From Shewanella glacialimarina (lineage in GTDB: Bacteria; Pseudomonadota; Gammaproteobacteria; Enterobacterales; Shewanellaceae): a stretch of 64,000 nt of DNA. Position numbers and translations under genes: made by a program. Below the pieces are notes generated by a model. It saw only the letters and a program-made list of their open reading frames with translations. It did not search any database and was not told the DNA's origin. Shown in pieces: positions 8,749-17,340 of this stretch. Location of the stretch: assembly GCF_020511155.1 (NCBI RefSeq), contig NZ_CP041216.1, forward strand, positions 620,001 through 684,000. Direction: 5' to 3'. Each line of letters begins with the position of its first letter. The first letter of the stretch is position 1.

Positions 8749-9210
8749 ATGTCCATCGAACGTCAGTTGAAAGAACAGTTAGCCGAAAACCGCGAAATTG
8801 TTGAGACCCTTATTGCTGATGGTTCTGAACCTGATGCTGAATATACAATTGAACATCATTTTTCATCAAATAACTTTGACCGTTTAGAAAAAGCGGCTGT
8901 TGAAGCATTCAAAATGGGTTTTGAAGTCAATGATGCAGAGGAAATGGAATTAGAAGATGGATCAATTATCTTCTGTTTTGATGCTATCTCAAATCATAAG
9001 TTAGAGGTTTCTTTACTTGATCAAGCTTGTGAACAGCTGATAACTATTGCTGTTAAACAAAAGGTTGATTATGACGGCTGGGGAACTTACTTCGTCGGTG
9101 ATGTCGAAGAGGGTGATGAAGACGACGATGGTTATGACGACGAAGACGACTTTGAAGATGATTATGAAGATGACTATGAAGATGATGAAAACAGTGTTAA
9201 ACAGCACTAG
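8749..9210 (+). CDS. rraB: Ribonuclease E inhibitor RraB
   Basis: A 153-residue RraB homologue. RraB binds RNase E and modulates degradosome activity and mRNA decay. The N-terminal part ([10 protein letters not shown]) and the core domain through W-G-T-Y-F are typical. The last 40 residues form a highly acidic Asp/Glu/Tyr tail with repeats such as D-D-Y-E-D-D-Y-E, as is usual for the family. ATG 8749 is preferred over an upstream TTG at 8737 because TTTGGAG sits six bases before it. The gene stands alone and ends before a strong bidirectional terminator. Confidence 0.93.
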   Translation: MSIERQLKEQLAENREIVETLIADGSEPDAEYTIEHHFSSNNFDRLEKAAVEAFKMGFEVNDAEEMELEDGSIIFCFDAISNHKLEVSLLDQACEQLITIAVKQKVDYDGWGTYFVGDVEEGDEDDDGYDDEDDFEDDYEDDYEDDENSVKQH

Positions 9211-9304
9211 GTTCAACTGAATTTTATTTCAAAATTAGTGCTAAAGTCAGTTTTAAAACTGTTTTTTAAATTAATCACTACTGAAATGACAGTCGTTAGT
9301 GCAA

Positions 9305-9340
9305 AACATAAAAACCACTCTAATGAGTGGTTTTTATGTT
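9305..9340. terminator. Bidirectional terminator between rraB and the GGDEF gene
   Basis: A perfect 16-bp stem with loop TAAT at 9321-9324. The stem centres on ACCACTC/GAGTGGT, with A- and T-rich flanks giving a T-run on either strand. It lies between convergent genes. Confidence 0.9.
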
Positions 9341-9370
9341 TTTGGCTTATTAACTTGGTTTATCAGAGAC

Positions 9371-10351
9371 TTACTCATTAGCAGTAAAAACTACACTTTG
9401 GTTGCGGCCATTTTGTTTGGCTTTATAAAGTGCTTTATCTGCACCTGATAACCAAATTGAGCTGTTATCCGTACCAGGTTTAATTTCGTTAATTCCCAAA
9501 CTTACAGTTACCTTAATGATACGGTTGTCACTTATTATCTCTGATGCTTCAATTTTTTTACGTAATCTTTCTGTAAAATACAAGGCGTCCGCTGAGCCTG
9601 TTTTAGCTAATACAATAGCAAATTCCTCTCCGCCATATCGGCCCGCAGAATCAGTTTCACGCAAAGACTGCTTTAATAAATGAGCAATATGCTGAATAAC
9701 TTTATCACCCGCTGGATGCCCATATGTATCATTTACATTTTTGAAGTTGTCAATATCGATCATCACCAATGTAGCTTTATCTTGATAGCGAGTATTGCGT
9801 TCATATTCACGTTCCATACAGTCTTGCCAATGTCGGCGATTATGTAATTGTGTTAATCCATCTGTCTGGCTCAACTCTTCAAGTTGCTGGTTCATTGCTT
9901 TGAGCTGCAATCTATTTATTGCGACATCGCTTATATCGTAAACAATGATACTGATGTGGGTGATGTTACCTGTCAGTGAGGCGAGCGGCAGCAATGTAAT
10001 ATTTTGGTACATGAAATCAGCACGGCCAGTGATTGGTCGATAGTTTTTAAATTTAAACACGTATGGCCGCTGTTCCCAGCTGATGAAAGTGCGGTTTTTG
10101 AGCATAAATACCGACTCCATTTTCTGTTTTAACCAGTCAGCTGGGACTTCTGGCAACTCTGTAAATAGGTTCTTGCCTTTAATAAAGTTCGGTGAAATGC
10201 CGCTATGGTTTTCCATAAAGCCATTCCATAGCTGAATATTGTAATTGCGATCTAACACAATCAAACCGACATCTATGGTTTGTACCATATCGATAAGCCA
10301 GTGTAGTTCGTTCATCGCATCGTGATCATTTGACATATTAACAATATCCAA
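9371..10351 (-). CDS. PAS-GGDEF diguanylate cyclase
   Basis: About 326 residues. An N-terminal PAS-like domain (about 15-150) is followed by a short coiled coil (about 148-165) and a GGDEF domain (about 165-326). The active-site loop reads G-G-E-E-F, which is compatible with cyclic-di-GMP synthesis. The substrate-binding D-x-D-x-F-K-x-x-N-D-x-x-G-H segment is intact (I-D-I-D-N-F-K-N-V-N-D). No membrane segment is evident, so it should be a cytosolic sensor. TTG 10351 is the longest start; ATG 10336, preceded by TTGGA, is equally plausible. It follows the REC-CheC gene with only a few bases between, so the two probably form one signalling operon. Confidence 0.9.
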   Translation of the reverse strand: MDIVNMSNDHDAMNELHWLIDMVQTIDVGLIVLDRNYNIQLWNGFMENHSGISPNFIKGKNLFTELPEVPADWLKQKMESVFMLKNRTFISWEQRPYVFKFKNYRPITGRADFMYQNITLLPLASLTGNITHISIIVYDISDVAINRLQLKAMNQQLEELSQTDGLTQLHNRRHWQDCMEREYERNTRYQDKATLVMIDIDNFKNVNDTYGHPAGDKVIQHIAHLLKQSLRETDSAGRYGGEEFAIVLAKTGSADALYFTERLRKKIEASEIISDNRIIKVTVSLGINEIKPGTDNSSIWLSGADKALYKAKQNGRNQSVVFTANE

Positions 10352-10354
10352 CCT

Positions 10355-11350
10355 TTAATCGAGAAGATAACCGAGCTTGAAATTAAGCGTTGGTATTGAG
10401 TCTTCGGTAAACAGTAGCAGCAAGTCGCATTGGATATTGTAATCTTCAATACGATAATTAATTTCCATAGCAAGCGTACGCTGCCACTTTTCAGAACTAG
10501 CATGTATAAGGTCGTTAACTGTACAGTGGCGGCCTAATACAATAGGATGGCTTTGACTAAACTTCATATCAAGTTGTTCAGATATACCACTTAAAAATGC
10601 ACCAATGAGTACATTGCCGGTATCCATTAGTACTTCAACTTCGGTGTGAGTTTCCTCTTCACTGTTAATCTTCATCAGTTTTGCCATATCTTCAAAACTC
10701 GAATCATGAAACAGCAATAATGCTTCGCCAGCAACACCTGCCCCAATAAATCCCTGGCAAAGAGCTGATATCGATGAAGAGTCTTCAGTTGCCTTTAGTG
10801 CCATTGTCAGCTCACTGACTTCAAGTACGTTAACGTTAGGAATAGGCAATACCACGAAAACATCTAGTAATTTTGACAGTAAATCAGCTGCACGCCCCAT
10901 AGCAACGTTAGCTATTTCTTGGCAAGCATCACGTAGGTCGACTTTAACCATAGGCTGGATATCAGCTTCAGCACCCTGAGTAAGGGTGAGTATGCCGTAT
11001 TCTTGTAAAATATTGCTGATAGCATCAGCACTAACGGGTTTTTGGATAAAATCTAATGCACCTAAGGCTTTAACGCGCTCGTGGGCTTTTATTTGAATGT
11101 CACCGGAAACCACAATGATTAATGCAGGTAAGTCTTGCTGTTGAACGATTTGCAATACTTCATAGCCGTCCATTACCGGCATATTCAGGTCAAGGAAAAC
11201 GATTTCGCCTTTTCCTGCGCGAATAGCTTCAATGCCTTCAGCGCCATTATTGGCAAAAGTCACTTCCACATCCCAGTCTTTTGGGAGTGTACGTGCCATC
11301 TGTTTTCTTGCTAATGCAGAGTCATCGCATATTAGTACAGGAATGGTCAT
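10355..11350 (-). CDS. Response regulator with C-terminal CheC/CheX-like phosphatase domain
   Basis: A 331-residue two-domain protein. The N-terminal receiver (about 1-120) has the acidic pair D-D in I-C-D-D-S, the phosphoacceptor Asp in V-F-L-D-L-N-M-P, and Lys in I-Q-K-P. The C-terminal half carries CheC-type active-site helices: E-I-A-N at about 147-150 and D-T-G-N in L-M-D-T-G-N-V-L-I-G. CheC-like domains dephosphorylate CheY-type receivers, so the protein may act on its own receiver or a partner's. It lies upstream of a PAS-GGDEF gene, suggesting input to c-di-GMP synthesis. The start is ATG 11350. Confidence 0.88.
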   Translation of the reverse strand: MTIPVLICDDSALARKQMARTLPKDWDVEVTFANNGAEGIEAIRAGKGEIVFLDLNMPVMDGYEVLQIVQQQDLPALIIVVSGDIQIKAHERVKALGALDFIQKPVSADAISNILQEYGILTLTQGAEADIQPMVKVDLRDACQEIANVAMGRAADLLSKLLDVFVVLPIPNVNVLEVSELTMALKATEDSSSISALCQGFIGAGVAGEALLLFHDSSFEDMAKLMKINSEEETHTEVEVLMDTGNVLIGAFLSGISEQLDMKFSQSHPIVLGRHCTVNDLIHASSEKWQRTLAMEINYRIEDYNIQCDLLLLFTEDSIPTLNFKLGYLLD

Positions 11351-11723
11351 GTTGACTTGTTGTCCTTATTTCGCCTTGATGATGCAAGTATTTACTATTA
11401 CGAGGGCAGCAATACAATCTGGGCGTTCGTTTATTATTATAAGACGTTTTGCTACTTTATCTTTTATTCTAGGATACTCGTCAACAAGATGCGAAATTAT
11501 TAATATTTTCATACATACATTTAACAAGATAATTATTTATATAATGCAGTTTTTAACCAATTCTACTTAAAAACGCTGTAAAAAAAGTGGATGGTTTATT
11601 TGTTGCATGTAAAGCACCGTCGACTTATTGACTTTAGCCAATAAGTCGACATGTTATATCTATTCGCTATATACGACAAACATGTTAACCTAAAATCTGG
11701 ACTGACCAGTAAGGAAATGTTTC
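11351..11723. other. Intergenic region with a 12-bp perfect inverted repeat
   Basis: A divergent spacer of 373 bases between the REC-CheC gene and the crotonase gene; no convincing coding region. Near the crotonase end, at 11619-11650, is a perfect 12-bp inverted repeat (arms 11619-11630 and 11639-11650, 8-nt spacer) beginning and ending with GTCGAC. No T-run follows, so it is more likely an operator or mRNA leader hairpin than a terminator. Confidence 0.6.
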
Positions 11724-12530
11724 ATGGGAATGGATTTAGTGACGTTTGAGATAAGACAGCATATTGCTTATGTTTGCCTTAATCGTCCCGAGAAAATGAA
11801 TGCATTAAATTTTGATATGTTTGTCGCTATTAATAGCACTATTAAGCGTATTGCCAAAGACAGCAGCGTTAAAGCCGTTATTTTATCGGGTGCGCAAGGT
11901 AACTTCAGCTCAGGTTTAGATGTTAAAAGTTTGTCCAAGCAGCCATCGAAGGCTGTTTCCCTATTGTTTAAATGGTTGCCAGGTAATGCAAATTTAGCTC
12001 AACGCGTATCGATTGGTTGGCAGAGACTCCCCGTACCTGTGATTGCTGTTATACAAGGTTGTTGTTTTGGCGGTGGGACCCAAATTGTATTAGGTGCAGA
12101 TATGCGTATTGCAGAGCCTTCGGCAAAGTTTTCTATTATGGAAGCTAAGTGGGGGTTGCTGCCTGATATGGCAGGGCTTGCCAGTTTAAGGCACATTATG
12201 GCTAAAGATAAAGCGCTACAGTTAACCTATAGTGCACAGATACTCACGGCAGATGATGCTTTAAAATATGGATTAGTGTCAGAGGTGACTGAGGATGCTA
12301 TGGCAAGGGCTGAAGCTTTAGCTACACAATTTATGCAAACCTCACCCGATGCCATAGCGGCAATTAAACACAGTATTAATCGTAGCTGGGGCGCATCGGT
12401 TAGGCAGCTATTAAGTCGTGAGTCGTTGAGTCAGATACGTCTTTTAATCGGAAAAAACCGTGTTATCGCTGCAATTCGTCAAACTAAAAATCCTGAGAAA
12501 TCTTATCAACCTCGTCAACCATGGTGGTAG
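11724..12530 (+). CDS. Crotonase/enoyl-CoA hydratase family protein
   Basis: A 268-residue crotonase-fold enzyme. It has the N-terminal L-N-R-P-E-K-M-N-A-L-N motif, the oxyanion-hole segment with S-S-G-L-D-V-K-S, and a second oxyanion segment C-F-G-G-G-T-Q. The core of the active site reads F-S-I-M-E-A-K-W-G-L-L-P-D-M, so one Glu and one Asp are available. This pattern resembles isomerase-type members as much as classical hydratases, so the exact reaction is open. The start is ATG 11724 with an AAGGAA site. It appears to be a single-gene unit. Confidence 0.88.
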   Translation: MGMDLVTFEIRQHIAYVCLNRPEKMNALNFDMFVAINSTIKRIAKDSSVKAVILSGAQGNFSSGLDVKSLSKQPSKAVSLLFKWLPGNANLAQRVSIGWQRLPVPVIAVIQGCCFGGGTQIVLGADMRIAEPSAKFSIMEAKWGLLPDMAGLASLRHIMAKDKALQLTYSAQILTADDALKYGLVSEVTEDAMARAEALATQFMQTSPDAIAAIKHSINRSWGASVRQLLSRESLSQIRLLIGKNRVIAAIRQTKNPEKSYQPRQPWW

Positions 12531-12564
12531 AAGCGGCTCCACTCACCATTATTTGCCATAAGCG

Positions 12565-13419
12565 TTATCGGCCGATAACGCTTCTTGAAAATCCTTCAAT
12601 TCGTTCAAGTGCTTCTTGCCAACCACTCGAGTTAGCTAAAGTTAAGTCTAATTGATACTGGCGATAGTATTTAATGGGTTTGACTTGGTTGTATTGCTTG
12701 CGCGCAGGTGCATTCGCTTGTGCTAGGGGGTGGGAGTCAGGTGAAACTAAATCTAACACCGGAATAGACATCATCACCAATTGTTCGGCTATTTGCTTAC
12801 GTTGACTCGACTCTTCTATTAAGTCTTCATACTCTCGGTAGGGGTTCACTAAAATTAGCAGCTCAGGGCTTGGTATTTTCTTTTCAAAAAGTAAGTGAGT
12901 GACCATGCCAGCACTGTCATCAAAAGCGATGATAATTTTTGCGCCTGGGTATGGCTGGCCAATCGCGGTTAATTGATTTAATGCTTCAGTGAGGTTAGCT
13001 TGCTGAAAATTACGTAATTCGAGGAGTTGTGCTGAGTTATATTTAGGTACGGCTTGTTGTGCGGGTAGGCTGAGTTGCGCGTCACCGGCTTTTTTTATTT
13101 GTTCACTTTCTGTGGTGAAATTAGGTCTATATAACCCTTTTGGTGGGGTTAAACTGATCGTAGCCCAGCCCTTAGCATTGAGTTCATGGCGTAAAAAACC
13201 CACCAGTCCCATACTTTCCGCCTGGCTGTCAGACGGCCCTATGATGATAGCTAAGCCAAATTGCTGTTTACCACTCCAGGGTCTGACTAATACATCTATT
13301 TCTTTTGCTTCTACGGTGATTTTTTTTATTTCAGCGGCGGGAGTTGGGGCAAATGAAGGTTGCGCTAAAACAGCTGTGGACATTAACAATAAATAATACC
13401 AAGTACTTAATGAGCTCAA
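12565..13419 (-). CDS. DUF3530-family exported protein (alpha/beta-hydrolase-like)
   Basis: A 284-residue protein with a signal peptide (about 1-23, ending P-S-F-A). The body resembles DUF3530 proteins, which have an alpha/beta-hydrolase-like fold: a strand-turn region I-I-I-G-P-S-D-S at about 59-66, and a nucleophile-elbow position reading A-F-D-D-S-A-G rather than G-x-S-x-G. Catalysis is therefore doubtful. The TTG start at 13419 is supported by AAGAGG five bases upstream; an ATG twelve codons in would shorten the signal peptide. Function is unknown; a periplasmic location is likely. Confidence 0.75.
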   Translation of the reverse strand: MSSLSTWYYLLLMSTAVLAQPSFAPTPAAEIKKITVEAKEIDVLVRPWSGKQQFGLAIIIGPSDSQAESMGLVGFLRHELNAKGWATISLTPPKGLYRPNFTTESEQIKKAGDAQLSLPAQQAVPKYNSAQLLELRNFQQANLTEALNQLTAIGQPYPGAKIIIAFDDSAGMVTHLLFEKKIPSPELLILVNPYREYEDLIEESSQRKQIAEQLVMMSIPVLDLVSPDSHPLAQANAPARKQYNQVKPIKYYRQYQLDLTLANSSGWQEALERIEGFSRSVIGR

Positions 13420-13494
13420 ATTAACCTCTTCTTATTTATGCTATAAACCAGCCAGGGTACAAACTTGTCATACCAATAATAGCTTAATTGATTT

Positions 13495-13539
13495 AAAAAA
13501 GAAGCACATGCCTTTTAACGGGGCATGTGCTTCTTTTTT
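13495..13539. terminator. Bidirectional terminator downstream of rapA
   Basis: A stem of 12 GC-containing base pairs (13501-13512 with 13522-13533), extended by six A-T pairs, with a 9-nt loop. T-runs occur on both strands. It serves rapA on the minus strand and lies just upstream of the DUF3530-type gene. Confidence 0.88.
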
Positions 13540-13582
13540 ATGCCTATTCAAATAGATTTATTTAAATAGGTGTTAGATGTGT

Positions 13583-16486
13583 TTACACGTGGCTAACTAA
13601 TACCATGCGTATTGCATCAAGTTGCAGCTGGCTGTCATCAATATATTCATTCAACTCTGCTATTTGGTTACGGATGTAATCCAGTTCAGCATCACGAATA
13701 TTAGGGTTAACCGCTTTAAGCGCCTCAAGACGGTTTAACTCGCCACCAAGCTGATGACTCATTTTATCTTTAGCGTTGAGTACTAATTCAGATAACACCG
13801 CTTTTGCATGGCCTTCACCGTGGGCAAACAAAGGGTGCAATATTGGCTGAGAAGCATTAACAAGCTTGCTGGCAATATGACGATTAACTGCACTAAGTTG
13901 TTTATCAAAGCTTTTATAATCGACTTTGTCCGACATATTGTTGCCACTCTTATCCAGTAAAATGCGGATAGGGGTAGGTGGCATATAACGGTATAACTGA
14001 GTCGATTTTGGTGCCGAAGCATCGGCCATATAAATCAGTTCTAAAAATAAGGTTCCAGCAGGCAAAGCTTTGTTTTTCAGCACAGCAACACTGGTAGTGC
14101 CTGTTTCTGAACCGGTAATTAAATCTAAACCCGTTTGTACGATAGGATGTTCCTGCGAGATAAAGGCTATATCATCGCGTGACAATGCAGTTTCACGATC
14201 GAACGTCACAGTGACACCATCTTCAGGTAAACCTGGATAAGTTGGATATAACATGTGCTCGCTTGGACGTAAGACAATAGTGTTTTCGCCGCAATCTTCT
14301 TGATCAACGCCAATAATGTCCCATAGGCGGATGACACTGCCAATAAGGTCGGTACTGCTATCATTGTCCGCTAGGCGTTTAATCAACGCATTAGCGCGCT
14401 CACCACCGTGTGAGTTGATTTCTAATAGCTTATCTCGACCTTGTTCCATTGATTTTTTCAGTTGTTGGTATTGCTGCTTAGTGTGATTCAGTAGCAGTGT
14501 AAGTGCCTCTTCGTCGTCATTGGCCAACACTTGAATTAACTCTTCAGCAAACTGATTAAATAATACATGTCCACTTGGGCAGGTGAGTTCAAATGAATTT
14601 AATCCATCGTGATACCAACGCATCAAGCGTTCCTGAGCTGTTCCCGCTAAGTAAGGCAAATGAATTTGAATGTCATTCTTCTGCCCAATACGATCTAAAC
14701 GGCCAATGCGTTGCTCGAGTAAATCTGGGTTAAGCGGTAAATCAAATAACACTAAATGACTGGCAAATTGGAAGTTGCGTCCTTCAGATCCGATTTCAGA
14801 ACAAATAAGCGCCTGAGCACCACCGTCTTCCTGGGCAAAGTAAGCACCGGCTTTATCGCGCTCAATAATAGACATACCTTCATGGAATACTGTTGCCTGA
14901 ATGCCTTCACGGGTACGTAGGGCTTCTTCAAGGCTTAATGCCGTTTCAGCTAAGCTGGCAATAATCAGTACTTTTTTACTGCGGTGACTTTTGAGGAACT
15001 CAATTAACCAGTCAACACGTGGGTCAAACTTCCACCATGAACTGTCGTTTTCAAAGGCTTGGTAGAGCTTTTCAGGGCTTAACGCCTGTAATGCCTTGGC
15101 TTCAGGTGTTTTAGCGCCGCCCATCATGTCATTCACGCGCTGAGCAGTAACATATTGTTCCGGCATCGTTTGCGGATAAGGATTAAAATGACGCTGTGGG
15201 AAGCCTTTTACTGAGGCGCGGCTGTTACGGTACAGTACGCGGCCAGTGCCATGACGGTCTAATAATTCTTGTAACAACTCGTCGCGGGCTTCTTGTTGTT
15301 GTGTTTCATCAACATCAGTTGCTTGAATTAATCGAATGTTAGGCTCGATGTCTTTCTCTGACAATAACTCAGTTAAGCTGTTGATTGCATCTTGGCTTAA
15401 ATTATCATTAGACGCCAAAGCTTGGGCTGCATCGGCAACATCTTTATAGCTGTTTTCTTCGCTTAAGAAAGCGTCGTAATCATAAAAACGATCGGGATCG
15501 AGCAGACGTAAACGAGCAAAGTGACTTTGGTGACCCAGTTGATCCGGTGTTGCTGTGAGTAATAAAACCCCAGGTACAACTTCACTGAGTGCTTCAACTA
15601 TTTTATATGCACGGCTTGGTGCATCTTCTGACCATTCTAAATGGTGAGCTTCATCGACCACCAATAAATCCCAATCGGCATCTAATGCCTGATCAAGACG
15701 TTTCTTTTTACGCAATAACTCAAGCGAACAAATCACTAATTGCTCGGTATAAAAAGGGTTATCGTTATCGGCATAGGCTTCAACGCAGCGGTCTTCATCA
15801 AATACTGAAAACCTGAGGTTAAAGCGGCGCAACATTTCCACTAACCATTGGTGACGCAAGGTATCTGGTACTATCACCAAAATGCGTTCAGCACGACCGG
15901 TTAGTAATTGTTGGTGGATGATTAACCCTGCTTCAATGGTTTTACCTAAGCCGACTTCATCAGCAAGCAATACTCTTGGCGCATAACGGCGACCCACTTC
16001 ATGGGCAATCCATTGTTGATGTGCAATTAAGCCTACACGTGGACCTTGTAAACCTAATAAATCAGAGGTGGCTAATTTGTGACGTAACAATTGACATTGG
16101 TATCGCACGCCAAAACGTTCTAAGCGATCAATTTGACCGGCAAACAAGCGGTCTTGTGGCTTATTAAAACGAATATTATGGCTCAGTAATGTTTCTCTTA
16201 AACTGACCTTCTCTTGGGTGTCGCTGTGGATCCCGTGATAAACAATAATTTGATCTTTTTGTTCAATTTCTTCAACGGTTAGTTTCCAGCCGTCACCGCT
16301 TTCAATGCAATCGCCAGGATTAAAAATGACCCTTGTTAATGGTGCTTCAGCACGGGAGAACATCCGGTTCTCTCCAGTGGCAGGAAATAATAATGTGACC
16401 ATCCGGCCTTCAACTTGCACAACTGTGCCTAATCCTAGTTCTGACTCGGTATCACTGATCCAGCGTTGACCTAAAGCAAACGGCAT
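13583..16486 (-). CDS. rapA: RNA polymerase-associated ATPase RapA
   Basis: A 967-residue Swi2/Snf2-type ATPase, nearly the length of E. coli RapA (968). It binds RNA polymerase and recycles it after transcription. Two N-terminal Tudor-like domains cover about residues 1-105 (start region M-P-F-A-L-G-Q-R-W). The helicase core has Walker A D-E-V-G-L-G-K-T at about 178, the D-E-A-H box in V-V-D-E-A-H-H-L, motif III L-L-T-A-T-P, and motif VI near [11 protein letters not shown]. The ATG at 16486 aligns with the E. coli start and is preferred to the TTG at 16492. Confidence 0.97.
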   Translation of the reverse strand: MPFALGQRWISDTESELGLGTVVQVEGRMVTLLFPATGENRMFSRAEAPLTRVIFNPGDCIESGDGWKLTVEEIEQKDQIIVYHGIHSDTQEKVSLRETLLSHNIRFNKPQDRLFAGQIDRLERFGVRYQCQLLRHKLATSDLLGLQGPRVGLIAHQQWIAHEVGRRYAPRVLLADEVGLGKTIEAGLIIHQQLLTGRAERILVIVPDTLRHQWLVEMLRRFNLRFSVFDEDRCVEAYADNDNPFYTEQLVICSLELLRKKKRLDQALDADWDLLVVDEAHHLEWSEDAPSRAYKIVEALSEVVPGVLLLTATPDQLGHQSHFARLRLLDPDRFYDYDAFLSEENSYKDVADAAQALASNDNLSQDAINSLTELLSEKDIEPNIRLIQATDVDETQQQEARDELLQELLDRHGTGRVLYRNSRASVKGFPQRHFNPYPQTMPEQYVTAQRVNDMMGGAKTPEAKALQALSPEKLYQAFENDSSWWKFDPRVDWLIEFLKSHRSKKVLIIASLAETALSLEEALRTREGIQATVFHEGMSIIERDKAGAYFAQEDGGAQALICSEIGSEGRNFQFASHLVLFDLPLNPDLLEQRIGRLDRIGQKNDIQIHLPYLAGTAQERLMRWYHDGLNSFELTCPSGHVLFNQFAEELIQVLANDDEEALTLLLNHTKQQYQQLKKSMEQGRDKLLEINSHGGERANALIKRLADNDSSTDLIGSVIRLWDIIGVDQEDCGENTIVLRPSEHMLYPTYPGLPEDGVTVTFDRETALSRDDIAFISQEHPIVQTGLDLITGSETGTTSVAVLKNKALPAGTLFLELIYMADASAPKSTQLYRYMPPTPIRILLDKSGNNMSDKVDYKSFDKQLSAVNRHIASKLVNASQPILHPLFAHGEGHAKAVLSELVLNAKDKMSHQLGGELNRLEALKAVNPNIRDAELDYIRNQIAELNEYIDDSQLQLDAIRMVLVSHV

Positions 16487-16724
16487 CTTCAACTCTCATG
16501 TTTAAAGCGGGAAACAAAAAGGGGGCGTATATTATCTCAAACCCATCCAAATTTAAAATTTTAGCACTTAATTAGACAGATATTTTTAAATTATCCTAAG
16601 TTAGCGCTGAAACGAGCATTTTGAAGTGGCTTGGTTATATTGTGCTAGAGTGTAAAACACTGTAATTAAATACCTCATATAAAGGTCTATTCATTTAGAT
16701 TCCAATGATAGGGTTAGGTTTTTG

Positions 16725-17231
16725 ATGTTAAGCCACTATATTTCAACGCTAGATCAAAGTGTTTCATTTTTAACGCAATTGCAGCAAAGAGACTATTGTA
16801 AGTTGGCTGACGGTATGTCGAGCAGTATAGGTGTTCATGCTAGACATATTTTAGATCATTTTATGTCGTTACAGACTTGTCTTGAAACGGGTCTAGTTGA
16901 TTATGAAAATCGTCGAAGAGGCTCACTGGTTGAAACCTCATTACCCGAGGCATTGAATCAATTTAATAATATAAAGCAGTGGATGCTAGCGCTGACTGAA
17001 GCGGATATTAGCCAAGTGGTGCTGGTTCATTCTGATGTTGGTATCAATTAAACTCATATCATTGAAGTAGAGAGTACTTTAGGCAGAGAACTTATGTTTG
17101 CCTGTAGTCATGCCATTCATCACTATTCAACCTTAAAACTGATATTCCAGTTAATCGGTGGTAAAACCCATGCTGAATTTGGATTGGCTCCTTCAACTAC
17201 GAGTTTTAATCGAAAACAATGCGCACATTAA
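16725..17231 (+). pseudogene. DinB-family protein gene interrupted by a nonsense codon
   Basis: The frame reads as a DinB/YfiT-type protein of about 168 residues, with the family's metal-type histidine pattern (V-H-A-R-H-I-L-D-H-F near the N-terminus and A-C-S-H-A-I-H-H-Y near the C-terminus). A TAA stop at 17049-17051 interrupts it in the same frame. Translation after that stop continues in frame as T-H-I-I-E-V-E-S-T-L-G-R-E-L-M-F-A and reaches a second stop at 17229-17231. One base change could have caused the stop, and a sequencing error cannot be excluded. As read, only a 108-residue N-terminal product would be made, lacking one half of the His cluster. Confidence 0.8.
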
Positions 17232-17329
17232 GCTGGTTTATCACTAAAAGCGGGTATGAAGTCTTTTTTAATCCTCAGTTTAAGAATTGGCTAGACGATG
17301 GCTGTTTGCTTAGGTGTTTACTTGGCTAA
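17219..17329 (+). pseudogene. Remnant of an NRDE/TANGO2-family gene
   Basis: A 36-codon frame beginning M-R-T-L-S-W-F-I-T-K-S-G-Y-E-V-F-F-N. This resembles the N-terminus of NRDE (TANGO2-like) proteins, which usually start M-C-T-L-S-W and continue F-F-N-R-D-E. After the conserved Asn the sequence changes to P-Q-F-K-N-W-L-D-D-G and stops. A normal family member is about 250 residues, so most of the gene is missing, probably by an internal deletion. It overlaps the 3' end of the damaged DinB gene. The assignment is from recognised motifs only. Confidence 0.6.
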
Positions 17330-17340
17330 GTTCGAGGTCA

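Noticed and set aside
9013..9216. Hydrophobic minus-strand frame of 67 residues over the rraB tail.
   Set aside because: Its valine/isoleucine content is the reverse complement of the Asp/Glu-rich tail of RraB, and no ribosome site is seen.
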